From Enterovirga rhinocerotis (GTDB lineage Bacteria > Pseudomonadota > Alphaproteobacteria > Rhizobiales > Beijerinckiaceae), in assembly GCF_004363955.1 (NCBI RefSeq), contig NZ_SNZR01000016.1, positions 124,001 to 188,000 of the forward strand: DNA of 64,000 nucleotides, given 5' to 3'. Position numbers and translations under genes: made by a program. This document shows, piece after piece, positions 17,153-26,529 of this stretch (positions are counted from its first letter, which is position 1; every line of letters starts with the position of its first letter). Below the pieces are notes generated by a model that was not told where the DNA came from, did not search any database, and saw only the letters and a program-made list of their open reading frames with translations.

Positions 17153-18034
17153 ATGTCTGACTCTAAGCTGGAGCAGCCCTATCGATATGTAGCCTATATC
17201 GACGAGTCCGGCGATGACGGGCTCAGAAAGATATGGCCGCTGGACTCGGAGGGCGCCTCCGAGTGGCTTGTGCTTTCAGCCGTGGTAGTTCGGGCAGAGC
17301 GGGAACGTGACGTTCTCGCCTGGGTAAAAGAAATAAAAGAAGAGATACGGCACCGGCAGACACCAGATCTGCATTTTTCAAGACTCAGCGACGACAGCAA
17401 ACGTCTTGCGGTGTGTCAGCAAATAGCAAAACGCGATGTTAGGTGCTTTGCTGTTGTTTCAAATAAGAAAAATATGCGAGGATATGCAAACCCTAGGGCA
17501 GCGAAAGTTCCGGCACGCAACTGGTTCTATTGCTGGATGTGTCGGCTACTTTTGGAGCGTGTAACATCATTTTGTGGACATCGTAATAAGATTGAAAAAA
17601 CGCCTCTCAGCAAGCTCAAGTTCGAGTTTTCTGAGCGAGGAGGCATGTCCTACAGCCAGTTCCGTGCTTATCTTGAGTGGATAAAGCTGCAAAGCAAGTC
17701 AGATAATTTATATCTTTCGAGAGGAGATCTAGATTGGTCTGTCGTCGATACGACGCTAGTCGAGTCGTATAATCATCGTTTGCGCGCAGGACTACAACTG
17801 GCCGATGCTGTTGCAAGCGCTTTTTACCAGGCAATCGACGTCCGATCCAATGGGACGTGTAAGCCCGAGTTCGCCAAAGCCCTGCGTCCTAGGATGTGGC
17901 AAGGCGACGACGGCCAGATCGCAGAGCGCGGTCTGAAAGCCATGCCATCTCCGCTTTGGAGAGCGCGTCTTTTGCCTCAGCAAAAAGATATCTTCTCGTT
18001 CTACGGCTACGCCCCAGAGCAGATAGGGCGGTAG
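17153..18034 (+). CDS. DUF3800-domain protein in an AT-richer insert
   Basis: A 293-residue protein of the DUF3800 family, recognised by the N-terminal YIDESGDDG, the LHFSRL segment and the C-terminal half with QLADAVASAFYQAI. The fold is related to RNase H, with the first Asp and the LADAVA Asp as probable metal ligands. DUF3800 genes are often found on mobile or defence islands, and no function is firmly established. The gene has A- and T-ending codons (AAA, ATA, TTA, AGA) unlike its neighbours, which points to recent transfer. There is no partner gene beside it and no integrase or terminal repeats are visible. Confidence 0.85.
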   Translation: MSDSKLEQPYRYVAYIDESGDDGLRKIWPLDSEGASEWLVLSAVVVRAERERDVLAWVKEIKEEIRHRQTPDLHFSRLSDDSKRLAVCQQIAKRDVRCFAVVSNKKNMRGYANPRAAKVPARNWFYCWMCRLLLERVTSFCGHRNKIEKTPLSKLKFEFSERGGMSYSQFRAYLEWIKLQSKSDNLYLSRGDLDWSVVDTTLVESYNHRLRAGLQLADAVASAFYQAIDVRSNGTCKPEFAKALRPRMWQGDDGQIAERGLKAMPSPLWRARLLPQQKDIFSFYGYAPEQIGR

Positions 18035-18362
18035 GCCCCTGGACCTGTGTACCGGCGGCTCGTAGCGCAACCATCCAGCGGGTTGGCGTCCATCCGGCTG
18101 CCGCTTGCGCGACCAGGCGCTCCAGCGTTGCCTACCTCTTATGAGACTAGCAGAGTTTGCGATAAACTCAAGATTCGTTTCTAATAATCAATAGGTTACC
18201 CTAAGACGTTGATCGAGAATCGCTTTTCCAGGCGTGCCCCACACAAGCGAGCGCTGCGGCAGGTGATAACCTTCCGTCTCCTCCCGCTCGACACTCGTTG
18301 CGTTTGCAGCTTCACGTGGGGACAGGAAACGGCCAGAGAAGCTGAAACAACACGGCTGAAAC
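18035..18362. other. Non-coding AT-richer tail of the DUF3800 insert
   Basis: No convincing gene. The stretch 18130-18230 is clearly AT-rich (for example TTTCTAATAATCAATAGG) and contains a small hairpin with arms GAGTTT and AAACTC (18153-18169). Composition returns to that of the host near 18330. I see no attachment site or inverted repeats bounding it. Confidence 0.5.
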
Positions 18363-19445
18363 TCAGTTCAGGCCTTCGGCCGCCAGCAGCGCGGCCTGGT
18401 GATCCGCAATCAGCGGATCGACCACCTCGTCGAGCCCGGTCCCGGCCAGGACCTCGTCGAGCTTGTAGAGGGTCAGGTTGATGCGGTGATCCGTCACCCG
18501 CCCCTGCGGGAAGTTGTAGGTGCGGATGCGCTCGGACCGGTCGCCCGAGCCGACCTGCGAGCGCCGGTCGGCGGCGCGGGCCGAATCCTTGGCGGTGCGC
18601 TCCTGGTCGTAGAGCCGCGAGCGCAGCAGCGCCATGGCGCGGGCCCGGTTCTTGTGCTGCGAGCGCTCGTCCTGGACGAAGACGACGATCCCGGTCGGGA
18701 TATGCGTGATGCGGATCGCGGATTCGGTCTTGTTGACGTGCTGCCCGCCCGCGCCCTGGGCGCGCATGGTGTCGATCTTGAGATCGGCGTCGCTCACGAC
18801 GACGTCGACCTCCTCGGCCTCGGGCAGGACGGCGACGGTGGCGGCCGAGGTATGGATCCGGCCGGACGCCTCCGTATCGGGCACGCGCTGCACCCGGTGC
18901 ACGCCGGATTCGAATTTCAGCTTGGCGAAGACGCCGCGGCCCTCGACCGAGGCGATGAGTTCCTTGAGGCCGCCGACCGTGCCCTCGCTCTGCGAGAGGA
19001 TCTCGACGCGCCAGCCCTTCTGCTCGGCGTAGCGCGCATACATCCGGAAGAGGTCGCCCGCGAACAAAGCCGCCTCGTCGCCGCCCGTGCCGGCCCGGAT
19101 TTCGAGGATCGCGCTCTTCTCGTCGGCGGCGTCCTTCGGCAGCAGCATCAGGTTCAGCGCCGACGCCGCGTCTTCGAGAGCGGCCTCGGATGGCGGCCGC
19201 TCCTCCATCGCGAGCGCGCGCATCTCGTTATCGAGCGAGGGCTCCGCGAGCATCGCGTCGATGCCCTTCAGCTCGTCCTCGGCAGTCCGGTAGGCCCGGA
19301 TCGCCTCGACGACCGGATCGAGTTCGGCGAGCTCGCGCGAGGTCGCGACGAAGACCTCCGGTTCCGGCCCGCCGTTCAGCGTGGCGGTCAGGATGGCGTG
19401 GCGGGCGAGGATGGCGTCGAGCTTGTCGGCCGGAGGGGCGGGCAT
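18363..19445 (-). CDS. prfA: Peptide chain release factor 1
   Basis: A 360-residue class I release factor that reads UAA and UAG and releases the peptide. The GGQ motif is in [12 protein letters not shown], and the codon-reading tripeptide is PDT in [16 protein letters not shown], the usual alphaproteobacterial form of PxT. Its ATG overlaps the ptsP stop by one base (TGATG), so the two are coupled. The methyltransferase gene prmC, which modifies the GGQ glutamine and often follows prfA, is absent here; the AT-rich DUF3800 insert lies there instead. Confidence 0.97.
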   Translation of the reverse strand: MPAPPADKLDAILARHAILTATLNGGPEPEVFVATSRELAELDPVVEAIRAYRTAEDELKGIDAMLAEPSLDNEMRALAMEERPPSEAALEDAASALNLMLLPKDAADEKSAILEIRAGTGGDEAALFAGDLFRMYARYAEQKGWRVEILSQSEGTVGGLKELIASVEGRGVFAKLKFESGVHRVQRVPDTEASGRIHTSAATVAVLPEAEEVDVVVSDADLKIDTMRAQGAGGQHVNKTESAIRITHIPTGIVVFVQDERSQHKNRARAMALLRSRLYDQERTAKDSARAADRRSQVGSGDRSERIRTYNFPQGRVTDHRINLTLYKLDEVLAGTGLDEVVDPLIADHQAALLAAEGLN

Positions 19446-21724
19446 CAGATGGGGATCTGGTTCTGTTCGGCGAAGGCGAGAAGGGCCGGACGCAGGGTCT
19501 CGACGTGATCGTGGCCGGGTGCGACGGCGTCGAGCGAGCGGTCGAGGAACTCCGTCAGCGGACGCGTGTCGAGCGCGAGCAGCATCGCCTTCACCGGCCC
19601 GACCGAGGCCGCGGACATCGAGAGCCGGCGGAAGCCGAGGCCGATCAGCGTCATCGCCTCCAGCGGACGCCCCGCCATCTCGCCGCAGACCGTGACCGGG
19701 CAATCGGCGGCGCCGGCCCATTGCGCGATCCGGCGCAGGGCGCGCAGGGCAGCCGGACTGAGGTTGTCGAAGCGGCCTGAGACGAGCTTGTTGCCCCGGT
19801 CGGCGGCGAACAGGAACTGCATCAGGTCGTTCGAGCCGATCGAGAGGAAATCGGCCGCGCGGGCGATCTCGTCCATTTCGAACAGCAGCGAGGGCACCTC
19901 GACCATCGCGCCCATCGAGACCTGGGTCGGACGGGGGCTGCCCTGACGGGCGAGATAGTCGAGCTCGCCCTCGACCAGCGCCTTGGCGCGGCGGAACTCG
20001 GCCGAGGTCGCCACCATCGGGAACATCAGGCGCAGATGGCGGCCGGCGGCGGCCTTCAGGAGGGCCCTCGCCTGGATGCGCAGGAGCGCGGGGCGATCGA
20101 GCGCGATGCGGATGGCGCGCCAGCCCAGCGCCGGGTTCTCCTCCTCGACGCGCGGCATGTAGGGCAGCAGCTTGTCGCCGCCGATATCGAGCGTGCGGAA
20201 CGTCACCGGACGATCGCCCATGCTGGCGAAGACGTCGGCATAGAGCGCCTGCTGGTCCTTCGCCGAGGGCATGCGCTCGGCGATCATGAACTGGAGCTCC
20301 GTCCGGAACAGGCCGACCCCGTCCGCCCCGGTCTCGCCGAGATGCGGCAGATCGACGAGGAGACCGGCATTGAGCAGGAGCGAGACGGAGACGCCGTCGA
20401 TGCTCCGGGAGGGCTTGTCGCGCAGCAGCCGATATTGCGCCTGGCGCCGCGCGCGCAGCCGCGCCTTCACGGCATAGGAGGATTCGATATCCGCCGGCGG
20501 GCGGATCTGGACCTCGCCGGCATCGCCGTCGACGATGATGGCGTCGCCGGCCTCGACGAGCGAGGTCACGTTCTCGACGGCGCTGACGACGGGGATGGCG
20601 AGCGCGCGCGCGACGATGGCGATGTGGCTCGTCTCGCCGCCCTCCTCCAGAACGAGGCCGCGCAGGCGGCTGCGGTCGTAGTCGAGGAGAGCCGCCGGCC
20701 CCATCGCGCGGGCGACGAGAACCGCATTGTCGGGCAGGGCGTCCTGCTTCTCCACCATGTCGCGGCCGACGAGCCGGCGCAGCAGGCGGTTGGTCAGGTC
20801 CTCGAGATCGTGCAGCCGCTCGCGCAGATAGGGATCGGTCGAGCGCATGAGGCGGGCGCGGCTGTCCGATTGGACCCGCTCGACCGCCGCCTCGGCGGTG
20901 ATCCCGGTGCGGATCGCCTCGCGCATCCGCCGCAGCCAGCCCTGGTCGTTGGCGAACATGCGGAAGGTTTCGAGCACGTCGCGGTGGTCGCCTTGGTGGG
21001 CGATGTCGCCGCGCTCCAGCATCTCGTCGATCGAGGAGCGCACGGCGGCGATCGCGGCTTCGAGCCGGGCGAGTTCGGAATCGACGTCCGAGGCGATGAT
21101 GTTGCGCACCACGACGCGCGGCTCGTGCAGCACGACATGGCCGAGCCCCAGCCCGTCCGCGAGCGCGACCCCGCGGCAATGGAGCGGGCGGCGCGCGGCG
21201 GTCTCCGTCCCCGGCTCGCCGAGGCCGGTGAGTTCGCCCGAGGCGATCAGCTCCGCCAGCACCATGGCCGTCGTCTGGAGAGCCTCGATCTCCTCCTCGG
21301 TATAGACGCGGTAGGTGCGGTTCTGGACGACGAGGACGCCGAGCGTGTTGCCCGCGCGCAGGACCGGCACGCCCATGAAGCCGTGATAGATCTCCTCGCC
21401 CGTCTCCGGCTTGTAGGAGAAGGCGGGATGGTTCTGCGCGTCGGACAAGGCGAGCGGCTCGGCGCTCTCTCCGATCAGGCCGACGAGGCCCTCGCCCAGG
21501 CGCAGCTTGGTCTGGTGGACGGCCTCGCGGTTGAGACCCTCGGTCGCGTAGAGCTCGAGCGTCTCGTCCGCCCGCATCACGTAGAGCGAGCACACCTCCG
21601 AGACCATGTTGGCCGCGATGAGGATGACGATCCGGTCCAGGCGTGCCTGTGCCGGCACCGGCTCCGCCATGATCTCGCGGAGGCGGCGCAAGAGGATACG
21701 CGGTCCGCCCGGAGCGCTTGGCAT
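19445..21724 (-). CDS. ptsP: Phosphoenolpyruvate-protein phosphotransferase PtsP (EI-Ntr)
   Basis: First enzyme of the nitrogen phosphotransfer system; it takes phosphate from PEP and passes it to NPr. 759 residues: an N-terminal GAF domain (about 20-160) that senses nitrogen status (glutamine in related proteins), the PEP-utiliser N domain, the phospho-His swivel [13 protein letters not shown], and the PEP-binding barrel ending in CGEMAGRP. I chose the ATG at 21724 because GAAGGGA lies just before it, and the extra residues of the longer frame are unlike the family. It is in one operon with prfA. Confidence 0.95.
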   Translation of the reverse strand: MPSAPGGPRILLRRLREIMAEPVPAQARLDRIVILIAANMVSEVCSLYVMRADETLELYATEGLNREAVHQTKLRLGEGLVGLIGESAEPLALSDAQNHPAFSYKPETGEEIYHGFMGVPVLRAGNTLGVLVVQNRTYRVYTEEEIEALQTTAMVLAELIASGELTGLGEPGTETAARRPLHCRGVALADGLGLGHVVLHEPRVVVRNIIASDVDSELARLEAAIAAVRSSIDEMLERGDIAHQGDHRDVLETFRMFANDQGWLRRMREAIRTGITAEAAVERVQSDSRARLMRSTDPYLRERLHDLEDLTNRLLRRLVGRDMVEKQDALPDNAVLVARAMGPAALLDYDRSRLRGLVLEEGGETSHIAIVARALAIPVVSAVENVTSLVEAGDAIIVDGDAGEVQIRPPADIESSYAVKARLRARRQAQYRLLRDKPSRSIDGVSVSLLLNAGLLVDLPHLGETGADGVGLFRTELQFMIAERMPSAKDQQALYADVFASMGDRPVTFRTLDIGGDKLLPYMPRVEEENPALGWRAIRIALDRPALLRIQARALLKAAAGRHLRLMFPMVATSAEFRRAKALVEGELDYLARQGSPRPTQVSMGAMVEVPSLLFEMDEIARAADFLSIGSNDLMQFLFAADRGNKLVSGRFDNLSPAALRALRRIAQWAGAADCPVTVCGEMAGRPLEAMTLIGLGFRRLSMSAASVGPVKAMLLALDTRPLTEFLDRSLDAVAPGHDHVETLRPALLAFAEQNQIPI

Positions 21725-21788
21725 CGTCCCTTCCCGCAACGAAGGCAGCCGCAGCATCATTGCAGCAAGTCCGGAATTGCGCCGGGAC

Positions 21789-21818
21789 TCAGGCCTTGTC
21801 GAGGTCGTATAACGAGTG
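21789..21818 (-). repeat. Partial copy of the lysC 3' end between ptsP and lysC
   Basis: On the minus strand this segment reads HSLYDLDKA-stop, nearly the same as the true end of lysC, HSLYGLDKEA-stop (21994-22027), about 200 bases away. At the base level most positions match after allowing one three-base gap. It is part of a 30-codon frame (start at 21881) that is otherwise unlike LysC. It looks like a remnant of a local duplication. Confidence 0.55.
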
Positions 21819-21995
21819 CGCGCGCGCGGGTGCAAGGTCCGTGGCAGACGCCACGCCGCGCTCGCTGTCCCGATCCGTCATGCCCGATCCTCTCAGCCCC
21901 GCGCCCGGCATCGATCGTCGCCGGCCGCTCCTCGCCGCGCGACTGCGGCGTCGGCCGATGAACAGAGCATGAATTCCGGGCGGCTGCCGGCCGCG

Positions 21996-23237
21996 TCAGG
22001 CCTCTTTGTCGAGGCCGTACAGGGAGTGCAGCGTGCGGACCGCGAGTTCCGTATAGGCGGAATCGATCAGGACCGAGAACTTGATCTCGGAGGTTGTGAT
22101 CGCCCGGATGTTGATGCCCTTCTCGGCGAGGGCGGCGAAGGCCCGCGAGGCGACGCCCGCATGGCTGCGCATGCCGACGCCGATGGCGGAGACCTTCACG
22201 ACGTCGGTCGCCCCCTCGATCTCCTGGGCGCCGATCGCGTCCTTGTGGCTGTCGAGGATGGCGCGGGAGCGCTCGTAATCGGCGGTGGGCACCGTGAAGG
22301 TGATGTCCGTGGTCGCCTTGTCGTCGGACACGACCTGGATGATCATGTCGACATTGACGTTCGCCTCGGCGAGCGGGCCGAAGATGGCGGCGGCGACGCC
22401 GGGCTTGTCGGCGACGCGCCGGAGCGTGATCTGGGCCTCGTCGCGCGAGAAGGCGATGCCCGTGACGACGGGGTTTTCCACGATATCCTCCTCGTCGCAG
22501 ATCAGCGTGCCGGGATTGGGGTTGTCGGGATCGTCGAAGGACGAGCGCACATAGGTCGGCACCCGGTGCACCATGGCGAGCTCGACCGAGCGCACCTGCA
22601 GCACCTTGGCACCGAGGGAGGCCATTTCGAGCATCTCCTCGAAGGCCACCTTGTCGAGGCGCTGGGCCTTCGGCACGATGCGGGGATCGGTCGTGTAGAC
22701 GCCGTCGACGTCGGTATAGATGTCGCAGCGCTCGGCCCCGAGCGCGGCGGCGAGCGCGACGGCGCTGGTATCGGAGCCGCCGCGGCCGAGCGTCGTGATG
22801 CGGCCGGTCTCGGGATGGACGCCCTGGAAGCCGGCGACCACCGCGACCTCGCGGGCCGCCTCGAAGCGCTCGCCGATCCGCGTGCCGCCGATCGCCGTGA
22901 TCCGGGCCGAGCCGTGGCCGCTCGTCGTCTCGACCGGCACCTGCCAGCCCTGCCAGGACCGGGCCGGGAGGCCCATCCGGCGGAGCGCGACGGCGAGGAG
23001 GCCGGAGGTCACCTGTTCGCCGGAGGCGACGACGGCATCGTATTCGGCGGGATCGTAGAGCGGATCGCTCTCCTTCACCCAGCCGACGAGTTCGTTCGTC
23101 TTGCCCGACATGGCCGAGACCACCACGGCGACGTCGTAGCCGGCCCGCACCTCGCGGGCGACGTGGCGGGCGACGTTGGCGATGCGCTCGACATTGGCCA
23201 CCGAGGTGCCACCGAATTTCATCACGAGACGGGGCAT
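21996..23237 (-). CDS. lysC: Aspartate kinase
   Basis: Phosphorylates aspartate, the first step toward lysine, methionine, threonine and diaminopimelate. 413 residues: the N-terminal kinase domain has VMKFGGTSV, the catalytic segments GRGGSDTSA and TDVDGVYTTDP, and two C-terminal ACT domains (from about residue 265) that bind lysine or threonine for feedback control. The length is that of the monofunctional class. It is upstream of ptsP in the same direction, with 271 bases between them, so they are probably transcribed separately. Confidence 0.97.
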   Translation of the reverse strand: MPRLVMKFGGTSVANVERIANVARHVAREVRAGYDVAVVVSAMSGKTNELVGWVKESDPLYDPAEYDAVVASGEQVTSGLLAVALRRMGLPARSWQGWQVPVETTSGHGSARITAIGGTRIGERFEAAREVAVVAGFQGVHPETGRITTLGRGGSDTSAVALAAALGAERCDIYTDVDGVYTTDPRIVPKAQRLDKVAFEEMLEMASLGAKVLQVRSVELAMVHRVPTYVRSSFDDPDNPNPGTLICDEEDIVENPVVTGIAFSRDEAQITLRRVADKPGVAAAIFGPLAEANVNVDMIIQVVSDDKATTDITFTVPTADYERSRAILDSHKDAIGAQEIEGATDVVKVSAIGVGMRSHAGVASRAFAALAEKGINIRAITTSEIKFSVLIDSAYTELAVRTLHSLYGLDKEA

Positions 23238-23392
23238 GGCGGCGACGCGGGAGCTCCAAGGCAGAGGGATGAGGAAGCCGGCGGGACCGCCAGCCTGGAA
23301 GCGGGCCTATACAGAGGCGGCCGGGGAATGCCAACGGGCTCCCCCGCCTCTCGGCAAGGCTGCCATGCGGGGAAGGAGGCCGCCCGCCCGCT

Positions 23393-23806
23393 TCAGCCCG
23401 CGGCGAGGTCCGTCCGGGAGAAGTCGTCGCCCTTGTAGAGCAGGCTCGCCCCGAGATGCTTTGCCGTGGCGTAGGAGAAGCAGTCGCCGAGATTGAGGAT
23501 GCCTGGCCGGCCTGCACCGAGGCCGTAGCGCTCCGCCGCCCTCACGGCGAGCATCGTGATGGTCATATCCGGTGCAACCGGGTCCACGTGCGCCTCGGTC
23601 AGAAAGGCGTCGACGGCTTCGAAGCCGGCGTCGCGGTCGCAGCGCCAGATCCTCGCGACGGCGCAGGCCGTTTCCCAAATCGACACCGTCGAGACGAAGC
23701 GGGCGGCGAGGATCGGCGGAACGCCGTCCAACCTCCGGGACAGCTCGCGCCCTTCCGGCTCGCCGGCCATGATCGCCACGATCGCCGAGGCGTCGACGAC
23801 GATCAC
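23393..23806 (-). CDS. vapC: VapC-family PIN-domain toxin
   Basis: A 137-residue PIN-domain ribonuclease toxin. Acidic metal-binding residues are in VVDASAIVAIMAGEPEG (Asp5 and the Glu), the central WETACAV segment, and NLGDCFSYATAKHL followed by LLYKGDDFSRTD. That is the standard DxxA / E / D / D arrangement. The start is the GTG at 23806, which overlaps the antitoxin stop by four bases (GTGA); the longer frame runs back through the antitoxin. It would cut RNA, often tRNA, when free. Confidence 0.92.
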   Translation of the reverse strand: MIVVDASAIVAIMAGEPEGRELSRRLDGVPPILAARFVSTVSIWETACAVARIWRCDRDAGFEAVDAFLTEAHVDPVAPDMTITMLAVRAAERYGLGAGRPGILNLGDCFSYATAKHLGASLLYKGDDFSRTDLAAG

Positions 23807-24042
23807 GATTCGCCGCTGAGTTCGTCGTAGAAGGCGCGATCGGCCGGAAGACCCGTGCGGCCCATCTTCTCGAGCCGCTCCCGCAGCGGCGCGAGCTTCT
23901 CCCACAGGCTCGGCTCGGCCGCCTCGCGATCGGCCATCTCCTGCAGGGCGCGGCGGATGATCTCGGTGACGCCTGTGCCGTGGCGGCGGGCGAGATCGCG
24001 GGCGAGCGCCTCGACCGCCTCGTTCTTGATGCTGAGCCCCAT
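23803..24042 (-). CDS. vapB: VapB-family antitoxin
   Basis: A 79-residue antitoxin of the Rv0623-like VapB family, recognised by the start MGLSIKNEAVEALARDLARR and the VTEIIRRALQEM helix, with a C-terminal tail (GRTGLPADRAFYDELSGES) that would bind VapC. The ATG at 24042 gives the family N-terminus. Two perfect palindromes lie just upstream, and the toxin start overlaps the stop, as usual for an autoregulated pair. Confidence 0.88.
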   Translation of the reverse strand: MGLSIKNEAVEALARDLARRHGTGVTEIIRRALQEMADREAAEPSLWEKLAPLRERLEKMGRTGLPADRAFYDELSGES

Positions 24043-24051
24043 GGCGGCCCC

Positions 24052-24085
24052 CATTCTAGAATGACCCATCCGGCTTTCTAGAAAG
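24052..24085 (-). promoter_or_regulatory. Probable VapBC operator, twin 12-base palindromes
   Basis: Two perfect 12-base palindromes, CATTCTAGAATG (24052-24063) and CTTTCTAGAAAG (24074-24085), share the core TTCTAGAA. Their centres are 22 bases apart, about two helical turns, and the first begins ten bases before the vapB ATG. This is the layout expected for co-operative binding of VapB dimers. Confidence 0.7.
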
Positions 24086-24163
24086 TAGGCCTTCGCCCCG
24101 CTGGCGGCAAGCGGATCCTCCGGGTAAGATCGCGGGCCTGCGGGCATCAGACAGGGGCTTTCG

Positions 24164-24937
24164 GTGTCATCATCCGGTCGAGGCGCGCCGCGCCGCGCCT
24201 CCACCCTCGTGAGCGGGGAGGTCGACAAGTTCGACCGCCTCGCGCAGGACTGGTGGGATCCGGCCGGGCCGATGCGGCCGCTGCACCGGATCAATCCGGT
24301 TCGGCTCGCCTATATCCGCGAGGAGGTCTGCCGCCATTTCGGGCGGGAGGATCGCGCCGCCTTTCCGCTCGAGGGGTTGTCGGTGCTCGATGTGGGCTGC
24401 GGCGCCGGGCTGCTGTCGGAGCCAGCCGCGCGGCTCGGCGGCGCCGTCACCGGCCTCGATCCCGCGCCGGGCATGATCGAGGCCGCCCGCCGCCATGCCG
24501 CGGAATCCGGCCTCGCCGTCACCTACCGCGCCGATACCGTCGAGACCCTGGCGGCCGAAGGCGCCTCGTTCGACCTCGTCATCGCGATGGAGGTCGTCGA
24601 GCACGTCGCCGACGTCGATCTTTTCGTGGGCTCCTGCGCCGCCGTGCTCAAGCCGGGCGGCCTCCTGCTGCTGGCCACGATCAACCGGACCTTGCGCGCC
24701 TTCGCCCTCGCCATCGTCGGGGCGGAATACGTGCTGCGCTGGCTGCCCAAGGGCACGCATGACTGGGAGCGCTTCGTGACGCCCGAGGAGCTGCGCCGCT
24801 CCTGCGAGGCGGCCGGGCTCGCCGGCTATGCGACGCGGGGCATGGTCTTCGATCCGCTGGACCGGGACTGGCGGCTCTCGCGCGACACGGCGGTCAACTA
24901 CCTCGCCCGCGCGGCGAAGCCCGGCTCCGCCGCATGA
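24164..24937 (+). CDS. ubiG: Ubiquinone biosynthesis O-methyltransferase
   Basis: SAM-dependent methyltransferase for both O-methylation steps of ubiquinone synthesis, 257 residues. The SAM-binding motif is VLDVGCGAGLLSEP, followed by GLDPAPGMIE and FDLVIAMEVVEHV. The family signatures WWDPAGPMRPLHRINPVRL near the N-terminus and KGTHDWERFVTPEEL are both present. The GTG at 24164 gives a plausible N-terminus. It overlaps arfB by four bases (ATGA). In this order ubiG usually sits beside lysC; here vapBC lies between them. Confidence 0.95.
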   Translation: MSSSGRGAPRRASTLVSGEVDKFDRLAQDWWDPAGPMRPLHRINPVRLAYIREEVCRHFGREDRAAFPLEGLSVLDVGCGAGLLSEPAARLGGAVTGLDPAPGMIEAARRHAAESGLAVTYRADTVETLAAEGASFDLVIAMEVVEHVADVDLFVGSCAAVLKPGGLLLLATINRTLRAFALAIVGAEYVLRWLPKGTHDWERFVTPEELRRSCEAAGLAGYATRGMVFDPLDRDWRLSRDTAVNYLARAAKPGSAA

Positions 24938-25359
24938 TCCGCGTCACCTCGCGCCTCGCCCTCGACGAGAGCGAGATCGAGGAGAGTTTCGTGCGGGCCT
25001 CCGGGCCGGGCGGGCAGAACGTGAACAAGGTCTCGACCGCCGTCGAGCTGCGCTTCGACGCAGCCGGCTCGCCGAACCTCACCGAGGCCGTCCGCGCGCG
25101 GCTGCGGGTCCTGGCGGGGCGTCGGATGACGCGGGACGGCGTCATCGTCATCGACGCGCAGCGCTTCCGCACGCGCGAATTGAACCGGGCCGATGCGCTC
25201 GAGCGGCTCGTCGACCTCATCCGCGCCGCGACCGTCGTGCCCAAGGTGCGGCGGCCGACCCGGCCGACCCTCGCCTCGAAGGAGCGGCGCCTCGAAGGCA
25301 AGGAGCGTCGCAGCCGTGTCAAAGGTCTGCGTCAGTCGAAACCCGACCGGCACGACTGA
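24934..25359 (+). CDS. arfB: Alternative ribosome-rescue factor, peptidyl-tRNA hydrolase ArfB
   Basis: A 141-residue rescue factor that releases peptides from ribosomes stalled at the end of an mRNA. The catalytic GGQ is in GPGGQNVNKVS, and the basic C-terminal tail (ASKERRLEGKERRSRVKGL) is the part that enters the empty mRNA channel. It lacks the codon-reading domain of release factors. Translationally coupled to ubiG. Confidence 0.93.
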   Translation: MIRVTSRLALDESEIEESFVRASGPGGQNVNKVSTAVELRFDAAGSPNLTEAVRARLRVLAGRRMTRDGVIVIDAQRFRTRELNRADALERLVDLIRAATVVPKVRRPTRPTLASKERRLEGKERRSRVKGLRQSKPDRHD

Positions 25360-25388
25360 TCGTCGTGCCCCTCCGCGAAGGAACACGC

Positions 25389-26018
25389 ATGAGCCAGCCC
25401 CTCACGCTCTACACCAACCCCCAGTCGCGCGGGCGCATCGCACGCTGGATGCTGGAGGAGGTCGGCCGCCCCTACGAGACGGTCCTGCTCGATTACGGGA
25501 CGACGATGAAGGCGCCCGACTACCTCGCGATCAACCCGATGGGGAAGGTTCCGGCGATCCGGCACGGCGAGACGGTCGTCACGGAAGCGGCGGCGATCTG
25601 CGCCTATCTCGCCGATGCCTGCCCCGAGGCGGGGCTTGCGCCACCTGCCGGCGATCCGGCGCGGGGCCCCTATTACCGCTGGATGTTCTTCATCGCGGGG
25701 CCGCTCGAAGCCGCCGTCACCAACAAGGCTCTGGGTTTCGTCGTGCCGCCCGGCCGCGAGATGATGGCCGGCTACGGCAGCTTCGAGGACGTTCTGAACG
25801 CGCTCGAAGGGATGCTGTCGGCGACCGATTACATCGCCGGGGGCCGGTTCTCCGCGGCGGACCTCTATGTCGGCTCGTCGCTCAATTTCGGCATGACGTT
25901 CGGCGTCGTCGAGAAGCGGCCGGCTTTCGAACGGTACTGGGCGCGGCTGGCGGAACGCCCGGCCCTGACGCGCGCCAATGCCATCGACGACGCGCTTCTG
26001 ACGCCCAAGGCGGATTGA
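25389..26018 (+). CDS. Glutathione S-transferase family protein
   Basis: A 209-residue glutathione transferase. The N-terminal thioredoxin-like domain has LTLYTNPQSRGRIARWMLEE, with a Ser as the likely thiol-activating residue, and the cis-Pro/glutathione-binding MGKVPAIRHGE then TEAAAICAYLAD. The C-terminal helical domain begins near residue 90. The class cannot be stated firmly, nor the substrate. It starts 30 bases after arfB and may share its transcript. Confidence 0.9.
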   Translation: MSQPLTLYTNPQSRGRIARWMLEEVGRPYETVLLDYGTTMKAPDYLAINPMGKVPAIRHGETVVTEAAAICAYLADACPEAGLAPPAGDPARGPYYRWMFFIAGPLEAAVTNKALGFVVPPGREMMAGYGSFEDVLNALEGMLSATDYIAGGRFSAADLYVGSSLNFGMTFGVVEKRPAFERYWARLAERPALTRANAIDDALLTPKAD

Positions 26019-26083
26019 GCCGTCCCGAAGGCAGCTTGCCGCCCCCCGGCCCGGCCGCTACCAGAGCGCCCAGGAGGACACCC

Positions 26084-26491
26084 ATGGATATTACCGCAGC
26101 CCATCAGAAGCCGAGCCGCCGGGCCAATTCGGACTGGTTCACCGGCACCGTCTGGCAGGATCCGATCGTCGACGCCCCGGCCCCCGCCCGCGTGCGCTCG
26201 GCCCGCGTCGCCTTCGAGCCCGGCGCCCGCACGAACTGGCACACCCATCCCCTCGGCCAGACGCTCTACATCGTCCACGGCATCGGCCATGTTCAGACGG
26301 AAGGCGGACCGGTCCAGGTCGTCCGCGCCGGCGACACGGTCTTCATTCCCCCGAACGAGAAGCATTGGCACGGGGCCACGCCGACCCACGGCATGGTTCA
26401 TATCGCCATCCACGAATTCGACGGCGAGAAGCACGTCACCTGGATGGAGCCGGTGACGGACGCCGATTACGCGGTCGCGCCCACGGCCTGA
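26084..26491 (+). CDS. Cupin-domain protein
   Basis: A 135-residue single-domain cupin. Motif 1 is NWHTHPLGQTLYIVHGIGHV, with two metal-binding His and a Gln in the place of the usual Glu. Motif 2 is IPPNEKHWHGATPTH. It belongs to the small carboxymuconolactone-decarboxylase-associated or quercetinase-like cupins, whose substrates vary. A CAGGAGGAC ribosome-binding site decides the ATG at 26084. Confidence 0.88.
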   Translation: MDITAAHQKPSRRANSDWFTGTVWQDPIVDAPAPARVRSARVAFEPGARTNWHTHPLGQTLYIVHGIGHVQTEGGPVQVVRAGDTVFIPPNEKHWHGATPTHGMVHIAIHEFDGEKHVTWMEPVTDADYAVAPTA

Positions 26492-26529
26492 CCCCGGGCG
26501 CGGGCTCTAAGGTATTGTTGCAGCATGCT

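Noticed and set aside
21792-21881. A 30-codon frame between ptsP and lysC as a real small gene
   Set aside because: Its only recognisable part is the copied LysC ending, and no ribosome-binding site stands out; treated as a duplication remnant.
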